The notes beneath the pieces were generated by a model that was not told the origin of the DNA, made no database searches, and saw only the letters and a list, made by a program, of their open reading frames with translations. A stretch of DNA of 64,000 nucleotides. Source: Acidobacteriota bacterium (GTDB lineage Bacteria > Acidobacteriota > Thermoanaerobaculia > UBA5066). Numbering within the stretch: the first letter of the stretch is position 1; each line of letters starts with the position of its first letter. Position numbers and translations under genes: made by a program. The stretch lies in assembly GCA_029781975.1 (NCBI GenBank), contig JAKOVQ010000003.1, positions 1-64,000 of the forward strand, given 5' to 3'. Shown one piece after another: positions 7,570 to 17,100 of this stretch.

Positions 7570-8766
7570 TTACCCCGCCGGCCGCAGCCGGATCGCCTCG
7601 TCCACCGCGCCCGTCGGGTCGACGACGCCCCAGCCCTGGCGGTCGACGGGGACGTGGGGGAGCCGGCGGGCGGTCCTGACGAGCGCGAGCTTGGCCTGCG
7701 CGGGCGTGAGCGCGGGGTTGGCCTCGAGCATCTTGGCGGCGACGGAGGAGACGATCGGGGCGGCGAAGCTCGTCCCGTCGACGTGCTTGTAGGCGCCCGA
7801 GATGACGTTGTTGTCGCGGATCTTCGCCTCGACCAGCTGGCGCAGGAGCGGCGGCTCGAGGTAGCGGGCGGCGTCGAGGGCGGGGTCGACACCTGCGGAC
7901 GCGGAGAGCAGGCTCTCGAGCTCGTCGTCGCGCGCTGCCGCGAGGCCGGCGTAGAGCGTCGCCTGCCCGGCGGTGGGGGTGCCGGGGAGGATCGGGGCGG
8001 CGAGCCAGATCGCCGGCGCGATCACCTCGGGTTTCTGGAGGCCGTCGACGGTGGGGCCGTAGCTCCCGTGGTAGATGTCGTGGCTCGGGTCGGCGAGGCG
8101 GTTCTTGTCGTCGAGGCCGCCGACGGTGAGGACCGAAGGGGCCGAGGCCGGAGGGAGGACGGGATGGCCCGGGTGGTTGCCGAGGTTCCCGGCCGCGGCG
8201 ACGACGAGGATGCCACGGCGCGAGGCCCGCTCGGCCGCCTGCGAGAGGCCGTCGGCGAGGTAGCTCGCCTCGTAGTCGCCGCCGCAGCTGACGTTGCAGA
8301 TCCGGATGCCGTAGCGGCCGGCGTTCCTCACGACCCACTCCAGCCCGCGGCGGAGGTCGTCGTGGGTGATGCGGCGGGCCGTGCCGCACTTGACCAGGAC
8401 GAGCCGCGCCTCGGAGGCGAGGCCGCGGTAGAGGCCGCCCGAGAGGTGGCCGTTCCCGCACGCGACGACGGAGGTCATCATCCCGTGCCAGCTCGACTCG
8501 TCGGGGGAGCGCAACCTGTCGCGCCCGGCGCGCGGGTCGGTGACGTCGACGTAGCGGACGATCCGGTCGGACGGCTCGACGAGGTCCGGGTGGGCGTAGA
8601 AGCCGGCGTCGAGGAAGGCGATGGTGACGCCCCGGCCGCGGAAGCGGTCCTTCGCCCCGAGCCTCGTCGGGGTCGGGAGGATCGGGCCGGGGCCCGGGCC
8701 GCCGGCAGGGGCGTCGGTTCCCGGGGCGGGCCCGGGCTCGTCGTGTGAAGGGGGCCGATCGGTCAC
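7570..8766 (-). CDS. S8 (subtilisin-like) serine peptidase, no signal peptide
   Basis: A 398-residue subtilase with the complete triad: Asp53 (AFLDAGF), His94 (SSWHGMM) and Ser333 (DGTSFAAPI). The oxyanion Asn194 lies in AAAGNLG. There is no signal sequence or obvious propeptide; the first 35 residues are Pro/Gly/Asp-rich and probably disordered, so the enzyme looks cytoplasmic. Between Asn194 and Ser333 is an insertion of about 60 residues (around 260-325) not typical of minimal subtilisins, possibly an exosite. The GTG start has no Shine-Dalgarno but a TACGGT hexamer 9 bases upstream, suggesting a leaderless message. The substrate is unknown. Confidence 0.88.
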   Translation of the reverse strand: MTDRPPSHDEPGPAPGTDAPAGGPGPGPILPTPTRLGAKDRFRGRGVTIAFLDAGFYAHPDLVEPSDRIVRYVDVTDPRAGRDRLRSPDESSWHGMMTSVVACGNGHLSGGLYRGLASEARLVLVKCGTARRITHDDLRRGLEWVVRNAGRYGIRICNVSCGGDYEASYLADGLSQAAERASRRGILVVAAAGNLGNHPGHPVLPPASAPSVLTVGGLDDKNRLADPSHDIYHGSYGPTVDGLQKPEVIAPAIWLAAPILPGTPTAGQATLYAGLAAARDDELESLLSASAGVDPALDAARYLEPPLLRQLVEAKIRDNNVISGAYKHVDGTSFAAPIVSSVAAKMLEANPALTPAQAKLALVRTARRLPHVPVDRQGWGVVDPTGAVDEAIRLRPAG

Positions 8767-8908
8767 AGGGGCGGGACCGTAGCCGCGCGGCGGCGGCGCG
8801 TCAACCGGGCGAGGCGCCCGCGAGCGAAGGTGGGGCTAGACTGGAGCTTCCCGATCCGCTTCCTCTCGTCCCCTCATCCGGCCCGCGCGCGATCGCCCCG
8901 GAGGGTCC

Positions 8909-10609
8909 ATGCCCCACCACTTCCGCGCCGTCGCCCTCGACTACGACGGGACGCTGACGACCACCGGACGTCCCGACGAGACGATCCTCGAGGCGCTCCG
9001 GTGCCTGAGGCAGGAGGGGATCCGGCTGGTCCTGGTGACGGGCCGGATCCCGTGGGAGCTCCTCGACCTCTTCCCGCAGGTCGAGGAGACGTTCGACCGG
9101 ATCGTCTGGGAGAACGGCGCGGTGGTCTGGTCGCCGCGCGGCCAGAGGCTCCTCGCTCCGCCCGTCTCGTCGGAGCTCGAGGAGGCCCTCGCCGCGCGCG
9201 GGGCGCGGCTCCGGAGGGGGCAGGTGATCCTCGCGGGGCTCGCGGACGACGCGCCCGCGGCGCTCGACGAGGTCGGACGGCTCGGCCTGGAGGTGCAGCT
9301 CGTGAGGAACCGGCACGAGCTGATGCTCGTCCCCTCCGGGATCTCGAAGGGGACCGGGCTCTTCGAGGCGCTGGGCGACCTCGGCGTCTCCCGGCACAGC
9401 ACCCTGGCCGTCGGGGACGCGGAGAACGATCACTCGCTCCTCGCGTCGGCCGAGCTCGGCGTCGCGGTGGAGAACGCGGTCCCGGCTCTCAAGGCCCTCG
9501 CGGACGTCGTCCTGGAGGAGCCGGGGAGCACCGGCCTTGCCCGGTTCCTCGGCGGGCCCGCGCTCGAGAGGGGCGCCCTCGCCGAGCCGCGCCGGTGGCG
9601 GGCGACCCTCGGCACGTACGACGACGGGACGGCCGCGACAGTCCCGGCCTCGGGGTCGAACCTCCTCGTCGTCGGGGGGAGCGCGAGCGGAAAGTCGCAC
9701 CTCGCGGGGCTCTTCGTGGAGAGGGTCCTGGAGATGGGGTACTCGGTCTGCGTCCTCGACCCCGAGGGGGACCACGTGGCGCTGGGGAAGCTCCGGGGCG
9801 TCCTCGCCGTCGGGGGCGACGCGCCGCTCCTTCCGCCCGAGCAGCTCCCGCGGCTCCTCGAGCACCGGTTCGGGAGCGTCACGGTCGACCTCTCGCTCCT
9901 CGACGACGAGGAGAAGCACGGCTACGGGAGGACGGCCCTGGGGGAGCTGGGCGACCTCTACGCCGACGGCGGGCTCCCCCACTGGCTCGTCCTCGACGAG
10001 GCGCAGCGCTTCCTCTCCCCGCTCGAGCCGATCCCGGAAGGGTTCGAGGCCGACCGCAAGGGGCTCTGCCTCGTGACGTGGCTCCCGTCCGAGATCGACG
10101 GGCGGGTCCTCGCCGGCGTCGATTACGTCCTGTCGTTCCCCGGGGTCCCGGAGCCTCTTCCGGACGCGCTCCGCTGGGCGGGCTCGGCGGCGGACCTCGG
10201 GCCGGGGGAGGCGCTCCTCTCGCGCCGCGACGACGGGGCGGGGCCGCGGCGGCTCAAGGTGGGGCTGCGGTCGAGCCCGCACGCCCGCCACCTCCACAAG
10301 TACGTCAGGGCCCAGCTCCCGTCGCACCTGAGGTTCGAGTTCCGGGCGGGGGACGAGCCCACGGGCCGGTCGGCGGGAAACGTCGACGAGTTCCACCGGG
10401 AGCTCCGCCGCTCGGACGGGAGGGTGGTTCGCCACCACGCCCTCCGCGGCGACTTCTCGCGCTGGATCGCCGAGGTGCTGCACGACGACGGGCTGGCCCA
10501 GTCGGTCCGCCGGCTCGAGCGAGCCCTCCGGCACCGGGCCTCGGCGGGGGAGGTGGAGGCCCTGCGGGCGGCGATCCTCGCCGCGGTCCAGGACCGCTAC
10601 CGGGGGTGA
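8909..10609 (+). CDS. HAD-IIB phosphatase fused to P-loop ATPase and C-terminal DUF5752-like domain
   Basis: A 566-residue three-part protein. Residues 1-225 are a Cof/HAD-IIB phosphatase: nucleophile Asp11 and Asp13 in LDYDGT, VTGR as motif II, SKGTGL, and GDAENDHS as the acidic motif. Residues about 240-430 are an ATPase of the HerA/DUF87 kind: Walker A GGSASGKSH with Lys262, Walker B LVLDEAQRF with Asp363-Glu364. The last 120 residues (GNVDEFHRELRR, RGDFSRWIAEVL) resemble domains found on their own as DUF5752. The reaction is unknown; a sugar-phosphate phosphatase controlled by, or controlling, an ATPase is one reading. GGAGGGTCC precedes the ATG. It precedes the next gene by 38 bases, and that gene has its own promoter signal. 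Confidence 0.85.
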   Translation: MPHHFRAVALDYDGTLTTTGRPDETILEALRCLRQEGIRLVLVTGRIPWELLDLFPQVEETFDRIVWENGAVVWSPRGQRLLAPPVSSELEEALAARGARLRRGQVILAGLADDAPAALDEVGRLGLEVQLVRNRHELMLVPSGISKGTGLFEALGDLGVSRHSTLAVGDAENDHSLLASAELGVAVENAVPALKALADVVLEEPGSTGLARFLGGPALERGALAEPRRWRATLGTYDDGTAATVPASGSNLLVVGGSASGKSHLAGLFVERVLEMGYSVCVLDPEGDHVALGKLRGVLAVGGDAPLLPPEQLPRLLEHRFGSVTVDLSLLDDEEKHGYGRTALGELGDLYADGGLPHWLVLDEAQRFLSPLEPIPEGFEADRKGLCLVTWLPSEIDGRVLAGVDYVLSFPGVPEPLPDALRWAGSAADLGPGEALLSRRDDGAGPRRLKVGLRSSPHARHLHKYVRAQLPSHLRFEFRAGDEPTGRSAGNVDEFHRELRRSDGRVVRHHALRGDFSRWIAEVLHDDGLAQSVRRLERALRHRASAGEVEALRAAILAAVQDRYRG

Positions 10610-10647
10610 CGGTCCGCGGCGCGGGCCGCGGGCGCTAGACTTCGCGC

Positions 10648-12420
10648 ATGACTGCCGCCCGATCCCGCCGCGACCTGATCGCCCAGTGGGCGTTCGACGC
10701 ACGCCCCGTCCTCGGCCGGTTCCACCTCTGGCTGGAGGACGTGGAGACCCGGTGGGTCCAGGGCGAGGAGCGCCCGGAGCTCTCCTTCGCCGGCACCTCG
10801 CTCGAGCACGCGCTCGTCACGGCCATCGGCGTGACGGCGCTCGGGACCCGCCTCTTCGGGCGGTACGGAGAGGGGAAGGGGCTCAGCAAGGAGGCCGCCA
10901 ACCGCGTCAAGAAGGACGCCGACGCCGTCTCCGCCTACGCCCTCTCGGAGGCGCTCTGGTACCTCACGCGGAACCTCCCCGAGAACCACGCCATCATGGT
11001 CTGCCTGGGCGAAGGGCTGATGCCGAAGGGGGGCGAGACCCCCGACATGGGGTCGAACCCGCTCCTCGGCTTCGGCCGCGTCTACGCGCGTCCCCAGGTC
11101 GCGAAGTTCCTCGAGCGGCGCGTCCACCGCTTCATCAACGACAAGGACTACGACTGGAAGGCGTTCTGGTCGGAGATCGGGGCGGCCCGGATGACCGTCT
11201 GGGGCGCGGCGATCGACACCCTCGAGAACACCTCCCGCTTCGCCAAGGGCTCCCCGACCGGGCCGCTCTCGGTCCTCCACCTCTTCGACCAGCCGATCCG
11301 CGTGGCCAAGCCCTACGAGGGGTACGTCGGCTGCCTGGCCCTCCCGAAGGCGGTGGTGGAGAGCGCCGCCGACGCCTGCGTCCTCCTCGACTTCCACTCG
11401 CCGCGCCAGCTCGTGATGGACGCGATCCGGAAGTCGTACCCGGGCGTCGAGCCCGAGAACGTCCACGTCTGGACGCTCGGCGGCCCCACGCGGGTGCCGC
11501 GCATCGGGACGCTCTGGGCCGAGTGGACCGCGGCCGGGGCGCACGTGATCGAGGACGGCTGGAAGCTGCCGGGCGGCGGCGCGGTCTTCACCGAGTCGGG
11601 GACCTACGCCCCGACGTTCCGGGTCGGGCCGTTCACCGACTCGCGGGGGAAGCAGCACGTCTTCCTGACGGACGGCTACGCGGCGTCGGCCGAGGCGATC
11701 CAGGCGGCGAGCCTCGACACCCTCCTCGGGACCAGGACGTCGCTCAGCCTCTTCACGTCGAAGTTCGAAGGGTCGTACGAGGTCGAGAAGCAGATCCTCC
11801 TCCTCGACGAGCGGAAGGGCTCCTTCCCCGACCAGCTCCGCGAGGTGCTCGGTCGCGCGCTCGACCCGTCGGAGGTGCTCGGCTACGCAGAGATGCTGAG
11901 GAACGCCCGCGAGGCGGGGATGCCGGTGGGGAAGAAGCGGGTCACGGTCGACGACTTCTTCCAGAAGAAGGAGGTCCACGTCCTGGCCCTCCTCGGCTTC
12001 ATGCTGCCGGACCCGTACAGCGGCGCCGCGGGGGTGGAGGCGGTGGGACCGGCGAGCTACCGGGTGACGACGCGGGCCGCGTCGGACAACGGGATCCTCG
12101 AGACGGCGCTGACGCTGCGGCTGATGGAGTCGGTCGACGTGAGCCGCCTCGTCTTCTCGCCGCTCCTCGACCGCTTCTACAAGGGACAGGACTTCCGGAC
12201 GCGGCCGGTGAAGGTCTCGGACTCGGGGCGGATCCGGAACGAGCTGCAGACGCTCTGCTCGGAGGCGCTCACGTACTTCGGAGACAACGGGATCCGCGTC
12301 CACTTCGACCGGATCGACGAGGCCGTCCTCGCGAGCGACAAGAAGGAGCTGATCCGGCAGGTGCTGACCTGGTACAAGGAGCACCACCCGATCTGGTTCA
12401 ACTGGCTCGAGATGGAGTGA
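10648..12420 (+). CDS. conserved-looking protein of unknown function, 590 aa
   Basis: I do not recognise this family. The product is soluble, with no signal peptide, helix-rich start and no obvious P-loop or metal motif. Stretches that look evolutionarily constrained include GEGLMPKGGETPDMGSNP, GRVYARPQVAKFLERRVHRF, WTLGGPTRVPRIGTLWAEW, and a C-terminal WYKEHHPIWFNWLEME. A TAGACT hexamer ends exactly 6 bases before the ATG and there is no Shine-Dalgarno, so the message is probably leaderless. The nucleoside kinase follows 40 bases downstream on the same strand, which suggests, but does not show, a joint role in nucleotide metabolism. Confidence 0.8.
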   Translation: MTAARSRRDLIAQWAFDARPVLGRFHLWLEDVETRWVQGEERPELSFAGTSLEHALVTAIGVTALGTRLFGRYGEGKGLSKEAANRVKKDADAVSAYALSEALWYLTRNLPENHAIMVCLGEGLMPKGGETPDMGSNPLLGFGRVYARPQVAKFLERRVHRFINDKDYDWKAFWSEIGAARMTVWGAAIDTLENTSRFAKGSPTGPLSVLHLFDQPIRVAKPYEGYVGCLALPKAVVESAADACVLLDFHSPRQLVMDAIRKSYPGVEPENVHVWTLGGPTRVPRIGTLWAEWTAAGAHVIEDGWKLPGGGAVFTESGTYAPTFRVGPFTDSRGKQHVFLTDGYAASAEAIQAASLDTLLGTRTSLSLFTSKFEGSYEVEKQILLLDERKGSFPDQLREVLGRALDPSEVLGYAEMLRNAREAGMPVGKKRVTVDDFFQKKEVHVLALLGFMLPDPYSGAAGVEAVGPASYRVTTRAASDNGILETALTLRLMESVDVSRLVFSPLLDRFYKGQDFRTRPVKVSDSGRIRNELQTLCSEALTYFGDNGIRVHFDRIDEAVLASDKKELIRQVLTWYKEHHPIWFNWLEME

Positions 12421-12460
12421 CGGCCCCCCCGGGCCTCGCGCTCGCGGGGGAGGAGAGTCC

Positions 12461-14116
12461 ATGGGAATGATCCAGGTGGAGCTGCCCTGGGGCAGCACCG
12501 AGGTGCTCGAGGGGACCCGCGTCAGCGACGTGCTGTCGGCGGGCCCCGGCGAGGAGGTGGAGGCCGTCGCGGCCTGCGTCAACGCGAGGCTCGTCGGCCT
12601 CGACTTCGTCCTCGAGGCGCCGAGCCGGGTGGAGCCCGTCGGGCCGACGTCCCTCGAGGGGGAAGAGGTCGTCCGCCGGACGGCGACGCTCCTCCTGCAC
12701 GGGGTCTGCAAGAAGCTCTACCCGCTCGCCCGTCTGAAGGTGGGCCAGAGCCTTCGGGGCGGGTACCACTACACCGTGAGCGGGGAGCACCCGCCCATGG
12801 AGGAGATGGCCGCCGCGCTCCAGGAGGAGTTCCGCCGGGAGGCCGAGGCGGGGCGGCAGATCGTGAGGCAGGACGTCAGCCTCGATGCGGCGCTCCACCT
12901 CTTCCGGCTGCAGGGAGAGGTGCAGAAGACGCGCCTCCTCCGCGTCTGGCCGTCGAACCGGATCCCGCTCGTCTCGTGCCTCGGCTTCACGGACCTGAGG
13001 CACGGCCCCTACGCGAGGTCGGCGTTCTGCTGCCGGAGGTTCCACGTCGAGGCGTACAACCCGGGGCTGATCTTCGTCTTCGACGGCGGCGCGGGTCCTC
13101 CCGCCGGACAGGGGAACGGCTCGGTCCTCTACCGCGCCTACAGCGAGACCCGCCGGTGGAACGACCTGATCGGTGTCTCGACGGTCGCCGACCTGAACGA
13201 CATCTGCCTCGCCGACGAGATGCGCCGGGTGATCCAGATCGCCGAGGGGCAGCACGAGAAGAAGATCGCCGAGCTGGCCGACCGGATCGCCGAGCGGAAG
13301 GGGACGGCGCGGGTCGTCTGCGTCGCGGGCCCTTCGTCGTCCGGCAAGACGACGTTCGTGAAGCGCCTCTCGATCCAGCTCGAGGTGAACGGCCTCGTCC
13401 CCCAGACGCTCTCGCTGGACGACTACTACGTGGACCGGGAGCGGACCCCGCTCGACGAGAACGGCGACTACGACTTCGAGGCGCTGGAGGCGATCGACCT
13501 GCCGCTCTTCCACGAGCATCTCGCGCGGCTCGTCGACGGGGAGAAGGTCGAGACGCCGGTGTACGACTTCAGAGCCGGCAAACGCCGGCCGGAGTCCGAC
13601 TGGCGGCCGCGGCAGCTGGCCCCGAACGAGATCCTCCTCCTGGAGGGGATCCACGCCCTGAACCCGGCGCTCACCCGGAGCATCCCGGCCGAGACCAACT
13701 TCAAGATCTTCCTCAACGCCCTGACCCAGCTCTGCATCGACGACCACAACCGGATCCGGACGAGCGACGCGCGGCTCCTGCGCCGGATCGTCCGCGACCG
13801 CCGGTATCGGGGGCACACGACCGAGGCGACGATCCAGATGTGGCCGAAGGTGCGGGCGGGGGAGGAAAAGCACATCTTCCCCTACCAGGAGGCGTGCGAC
13901 GCGATGTTCAACTCGGCGCTCGCCTACGAGACCGCCGTCATCCGGAACTTCGCGGTCCGCTACCTCCTGGAGATCCCCGAGCGCTCCCCGTCGCAGGCCA
14001 AGGGGTACCAGCTCCGCCGGTTCCTCGACCTCTTCGTCCCGGTGTGGCCCGACCGGGTCCCGGCGACCAGCATCCTCCGGGAGTTCATCGGGGGGAGCGC
14101 CTTCTCGTACAAGTGA
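12461..14116 (+). CDS. nucleoside (uridine-type) kinase with N-terminal TGS/ThrRS-like domains
   Basis: A 551-residue kinase. Residues 1-65 are TGS-like (ubiquitin-like fold). Residues about 70-190 resemble the second additional (editing-associated) domain of threonyl-tRNA synthetase. From about 285 comes a uridine kinase/phosphoribulokinase P-loop domain: Walker A GPSSSGKTTF with Lys296, SLDDYYVDR, and LLLEGIHALNP. This is the layout of the TM0751-type uridine-kinase-like proteins. It should phosphorylate a nucleoside, most likely uridine or cytidine, with ATP; the purpose of the synthetase-derived domains is unknown. A strong GGAGGAG lies 7 bases before the ATG, fitting translation from the upstream gene's transcript. 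Confidence 0.85.
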   Translation: MGMIQVELPWGSTEVLEGTRVSDVLSAGPGEEVEAVAACVNARLVGLDFVLEAPSRVEPVGPTSLEGEEVVRRTATLLLHGVCKKLYPLARLKVGQSLRGGYHYTVSGEHPPMEEMAAALQEEFRREAEAGRQIVRQDVSLDAALHLFRLQGEVQKTRLLRVWPSNRIPLVSCLGFTDLRHGPYARSAFCCRRFHVEAYNPGLIFVFDGGAGPPAGQGNGSVLYRAYSETRRWNDLIGVSTVADLNDICLADEMRRVIQIAEGQHEKKIAELADRIAERKGTARVVCVAGPSSSGKTTFVKRLSIQLEVNGLVPQTLSLDDYYVDRERTPLDENGDYDFEALEAIDLPLFHEHLARLVDGEKVETPVYDFRAGKRRPESDWRPRQLAPNEILLLEGIHALNPALTRSIPAETNFKIFLNALTQLCIDDHNRIRTSDARLLRRIVRDRRYRGHTTEATIQMWPKVRAGEEKHIFPYQEACDAMFNSALAYETAVIRNFAVRYLLEIPERSPSQAKGYQLRRFLDLFVPVWPDRVPATSILREFIGGSAFSYK

Positions 14117-14152
14117 GGGGCGCGCCGGCGCCGGCTGGTGTAATTTGCCGCC

Positions 14153-17100
14153 GTGCGCACGGCGGCCGCCCCGACGGGCTCCCGGGTCCGACCGGGCGCT
14201 GCCCTGCTGCTGGGCCTCGCCCTCGCCGGCGCGCCGGGCGACGCGGGCCTCCGGGCGGCGGGGCAGGAGGCGCCGCGGGAGGCCCTCCCGGCTCCTTCCC
14301 CGGCGACGCCGGCCTTCGTCCCGCGCCCCCTCGCCCTGACGGCCGAGGAGAGGGCGTTCCTGGCGGCGCATCCCGAGATCCGCGTCGGGGTCGATCCCGC
14401 CTATCGCCCGTTCGGGTTCGTCTCCTCGGGCGGGAGGTACGGCGGGCTGACCGCGGACTACGTCCGGATCGCTGAGGGGGCCCTCGGCATCCGCTTCACC
14501 GTCGTCCCGATCGAGGGGCGGGACCTGGCTCACGCGGCCCGCGCGCAGCGCCTCGACGTCCTCGCGGGGTTCGCGCCGTCGCCGCGGAGCGCCGAGCGCT
14601 ACACCTTCACGACTCCTTTCCTCGCGTTCCCCCTCGCGATCGTGACGCGCTACGACGCTCCGTTCGTCCAGGACCTCGCGGACGTCGCCGACCGGCCGAT
14701 CGCGGTCCTCCCGCTCCGCGCGACCAGCGAGGTCCTGGCCGGGCGGCTCCCGAACGCGATCTTCGTCCTGGCCGACTCCCCGCGGGCCCAGCTCGAGCTC
14801 GTCGCGAGGAAGCGGGCCTTCTCCGCCGTGGCGAACCTCGCCGCCGTGAACGACGTCCTGGACGGCCCGCTCCGGGCCGAGCTGAAGGTCGCCGCCGTCC
14901 TGGGGTCGGACCCCGACGTCCTGGCCTTCGCGGTCCGCAAGGACTGGCCGGTCCTCTCCGGCCTCCTCCAGCGCGTCGTCGACGCGGTCCCGCCCGAGGA
15001 GGCGCACGCGATCCGGGCCCGGTGGCTCTCGGTGCGGGTCGAGGAGCGGCGGACCGACTGGGGGAAGGTCCTCCTCGCCGCGGCGCCCGTCGTCGGCGCG
15101 TTCGTCGCGGTCCTCGCCGTGATGGCCCTCGCCAACCGGCGCCTCAAGGCGCAGATCGAGGCGCGCGAGCGGCTGGAGGCCGAGGTCCGGCGGAGCGAGG
15201 CCTCGGCGCGCGCCGTCTTCGAGCACGCCGGCGTCGGCATCGCCGCGAGCGACCTCGACGGCCGGATCCTCCGCGTCAACGACACCTTCTGCGACCTCCT
15301 CGGCTCCCCGGCCGCCGAGGTCGTGGGACGCCCCCTCTCGGACTTCGTCCACCCCGAGGACCGCGCGGCGAGCCTGCGGAGCGTGGGGGAGGCCGTCGAG
15401 GGGGAGGGCGTCGTCGCGAGGCAGCACCGCCGCTTCCTCCGGAAGGGCGGCGAGGTCCGCTGGGGCGACACCCGGGTCTCGACCGTTCGGGGCCCGGACG
15501 GACGGGCCAGCGCGGTCGTCACCTGCGTCTCGGACGTGACGGTCCTCAAGGAGGCGCAGGCCGCGCTCGCCGACCAGCTCCTCTTCCAGCAGGCGCTCGT
15601 CGACACCCTCCCGAACCCGATCTTCTTCAAGGACGCCGAGGCCCGCTTCGTCGGCTGCAACCGGGCGTACGAGGCGGCCTTCGGGACGTCCCGCCACGCG
15701 CTCGCCGGAAAGACGGTCCTCGAGCTGGCCTACCTGCCCGAGGAGGCGCGCCGCGCCTACCACGCCGAGGACGTGAGCGTCATCGCCCAGGGGACCACGG
15801 TGGGGAGAGAGGAGACGCTGACGTTCGCCGACGGCGTCGCGCACGAGTGCCTCTACTGGGTGGCCGGGTTCCGGCAGGCGGACGGGCGGCCGGGGGGGCT
15901 CGTCGGCGTCGTGGTGGACATCACCGACCAGAAGCAGGCCGAGCGGGAGGCGCGGAAGGCCCAGGAGCTGCTCCGCGACGTGACCGACGGCGTCCCGGGA
16001 GTGGTCCTCCAGCTCCGTCGCGACGCGGCCGGAGCTCGCGACGTCACCTTCGTCAGCCGGCAGGTCGAGGAGCTCCTGGGCGTCCCGGGCGAGGCCGCCA
16101 GGGCCGGGATCGGAGCGCTCCTCGCCGTAGTCCACGAGGAAGACCGGGACGCGGTCCTCTCCTCGCTCGACGCCTCGGCGGAGACGCTCGAGCCCTGGGC
16201 CCGCGAGTTCCGGGTGACGGGCCGGGACGGCGAGGCCCGCTGGTTCCTCGGCGAGGCCGAGCCGCGGCCCCTCGCGGACGGGGGCGTCGTCTGGAACGGC
16301 CTCCTGACGGACGTCACGGAGCGGCGGCGCCTGAGGGAGGGGATCCGCGCGGCGGAGCAGCGGTGGCAGCTGGCGCTGGCGGCGAACGCGGACGGCATCT
16401 GGGACTGGAACGTGGAGACCGGTGCGGTCTGGTACTCGCCCCGGTGGAAGGCGATCCTCGGCTACGCGGACGCCGAGGTGGCGAACGAGTTCTCGACCCT
16501 GGCGCGGCTCCTCCATCCCGAGGACCTCCAGGGGGTCATGGCGAAGGCGCGCGCCTTCACCGACGGGAAGCTCCCGCGCTGGGAGCTCGAGTACCGGATG
16601 CGGCACAAGGACGGGAGCTGGCGCTGGATCGCCTCCCGCGCGGCGGGCCAGAAGGACGCCTCGGGGCGGATCGTGAGGGTCGTCGGCTCGCACCGCGACA
16701 TGACGGCCCGCCGCCAGGCCGACATCGAGCTGAAGACGCTCTCGGAGGCGATCCGCCAGAACCCGGCGATGGTCTTCATCACCCGGCCGACGGGCGAGAT
16801 CACCTACGTCAACCCCCAGTTCACCCGCGTGACCGGGTACGCCTTCGAGGACGTGCAGGGGAGGAAGCCGAGCGTCCTGAAGTCCGGCTGGGTCGACGAC
16901 TCCGTCTACGCCGACCTCTGGGCGACGGTCCTCAGGGGCGACCTCTGGCGCGGCGAGATGCTCAACAAGAAGAAGGACGGCGACCTCTACTGGGCGTCGG
17001 TCTCCATCTCGAGCGTCAAGGACGAGAAGGGGGGCGTCTCGAGCCTCATCTGCATCCAGGAGGACATCACCGACCGCAAGCAGGCCGAGAAGGAGCTGGC

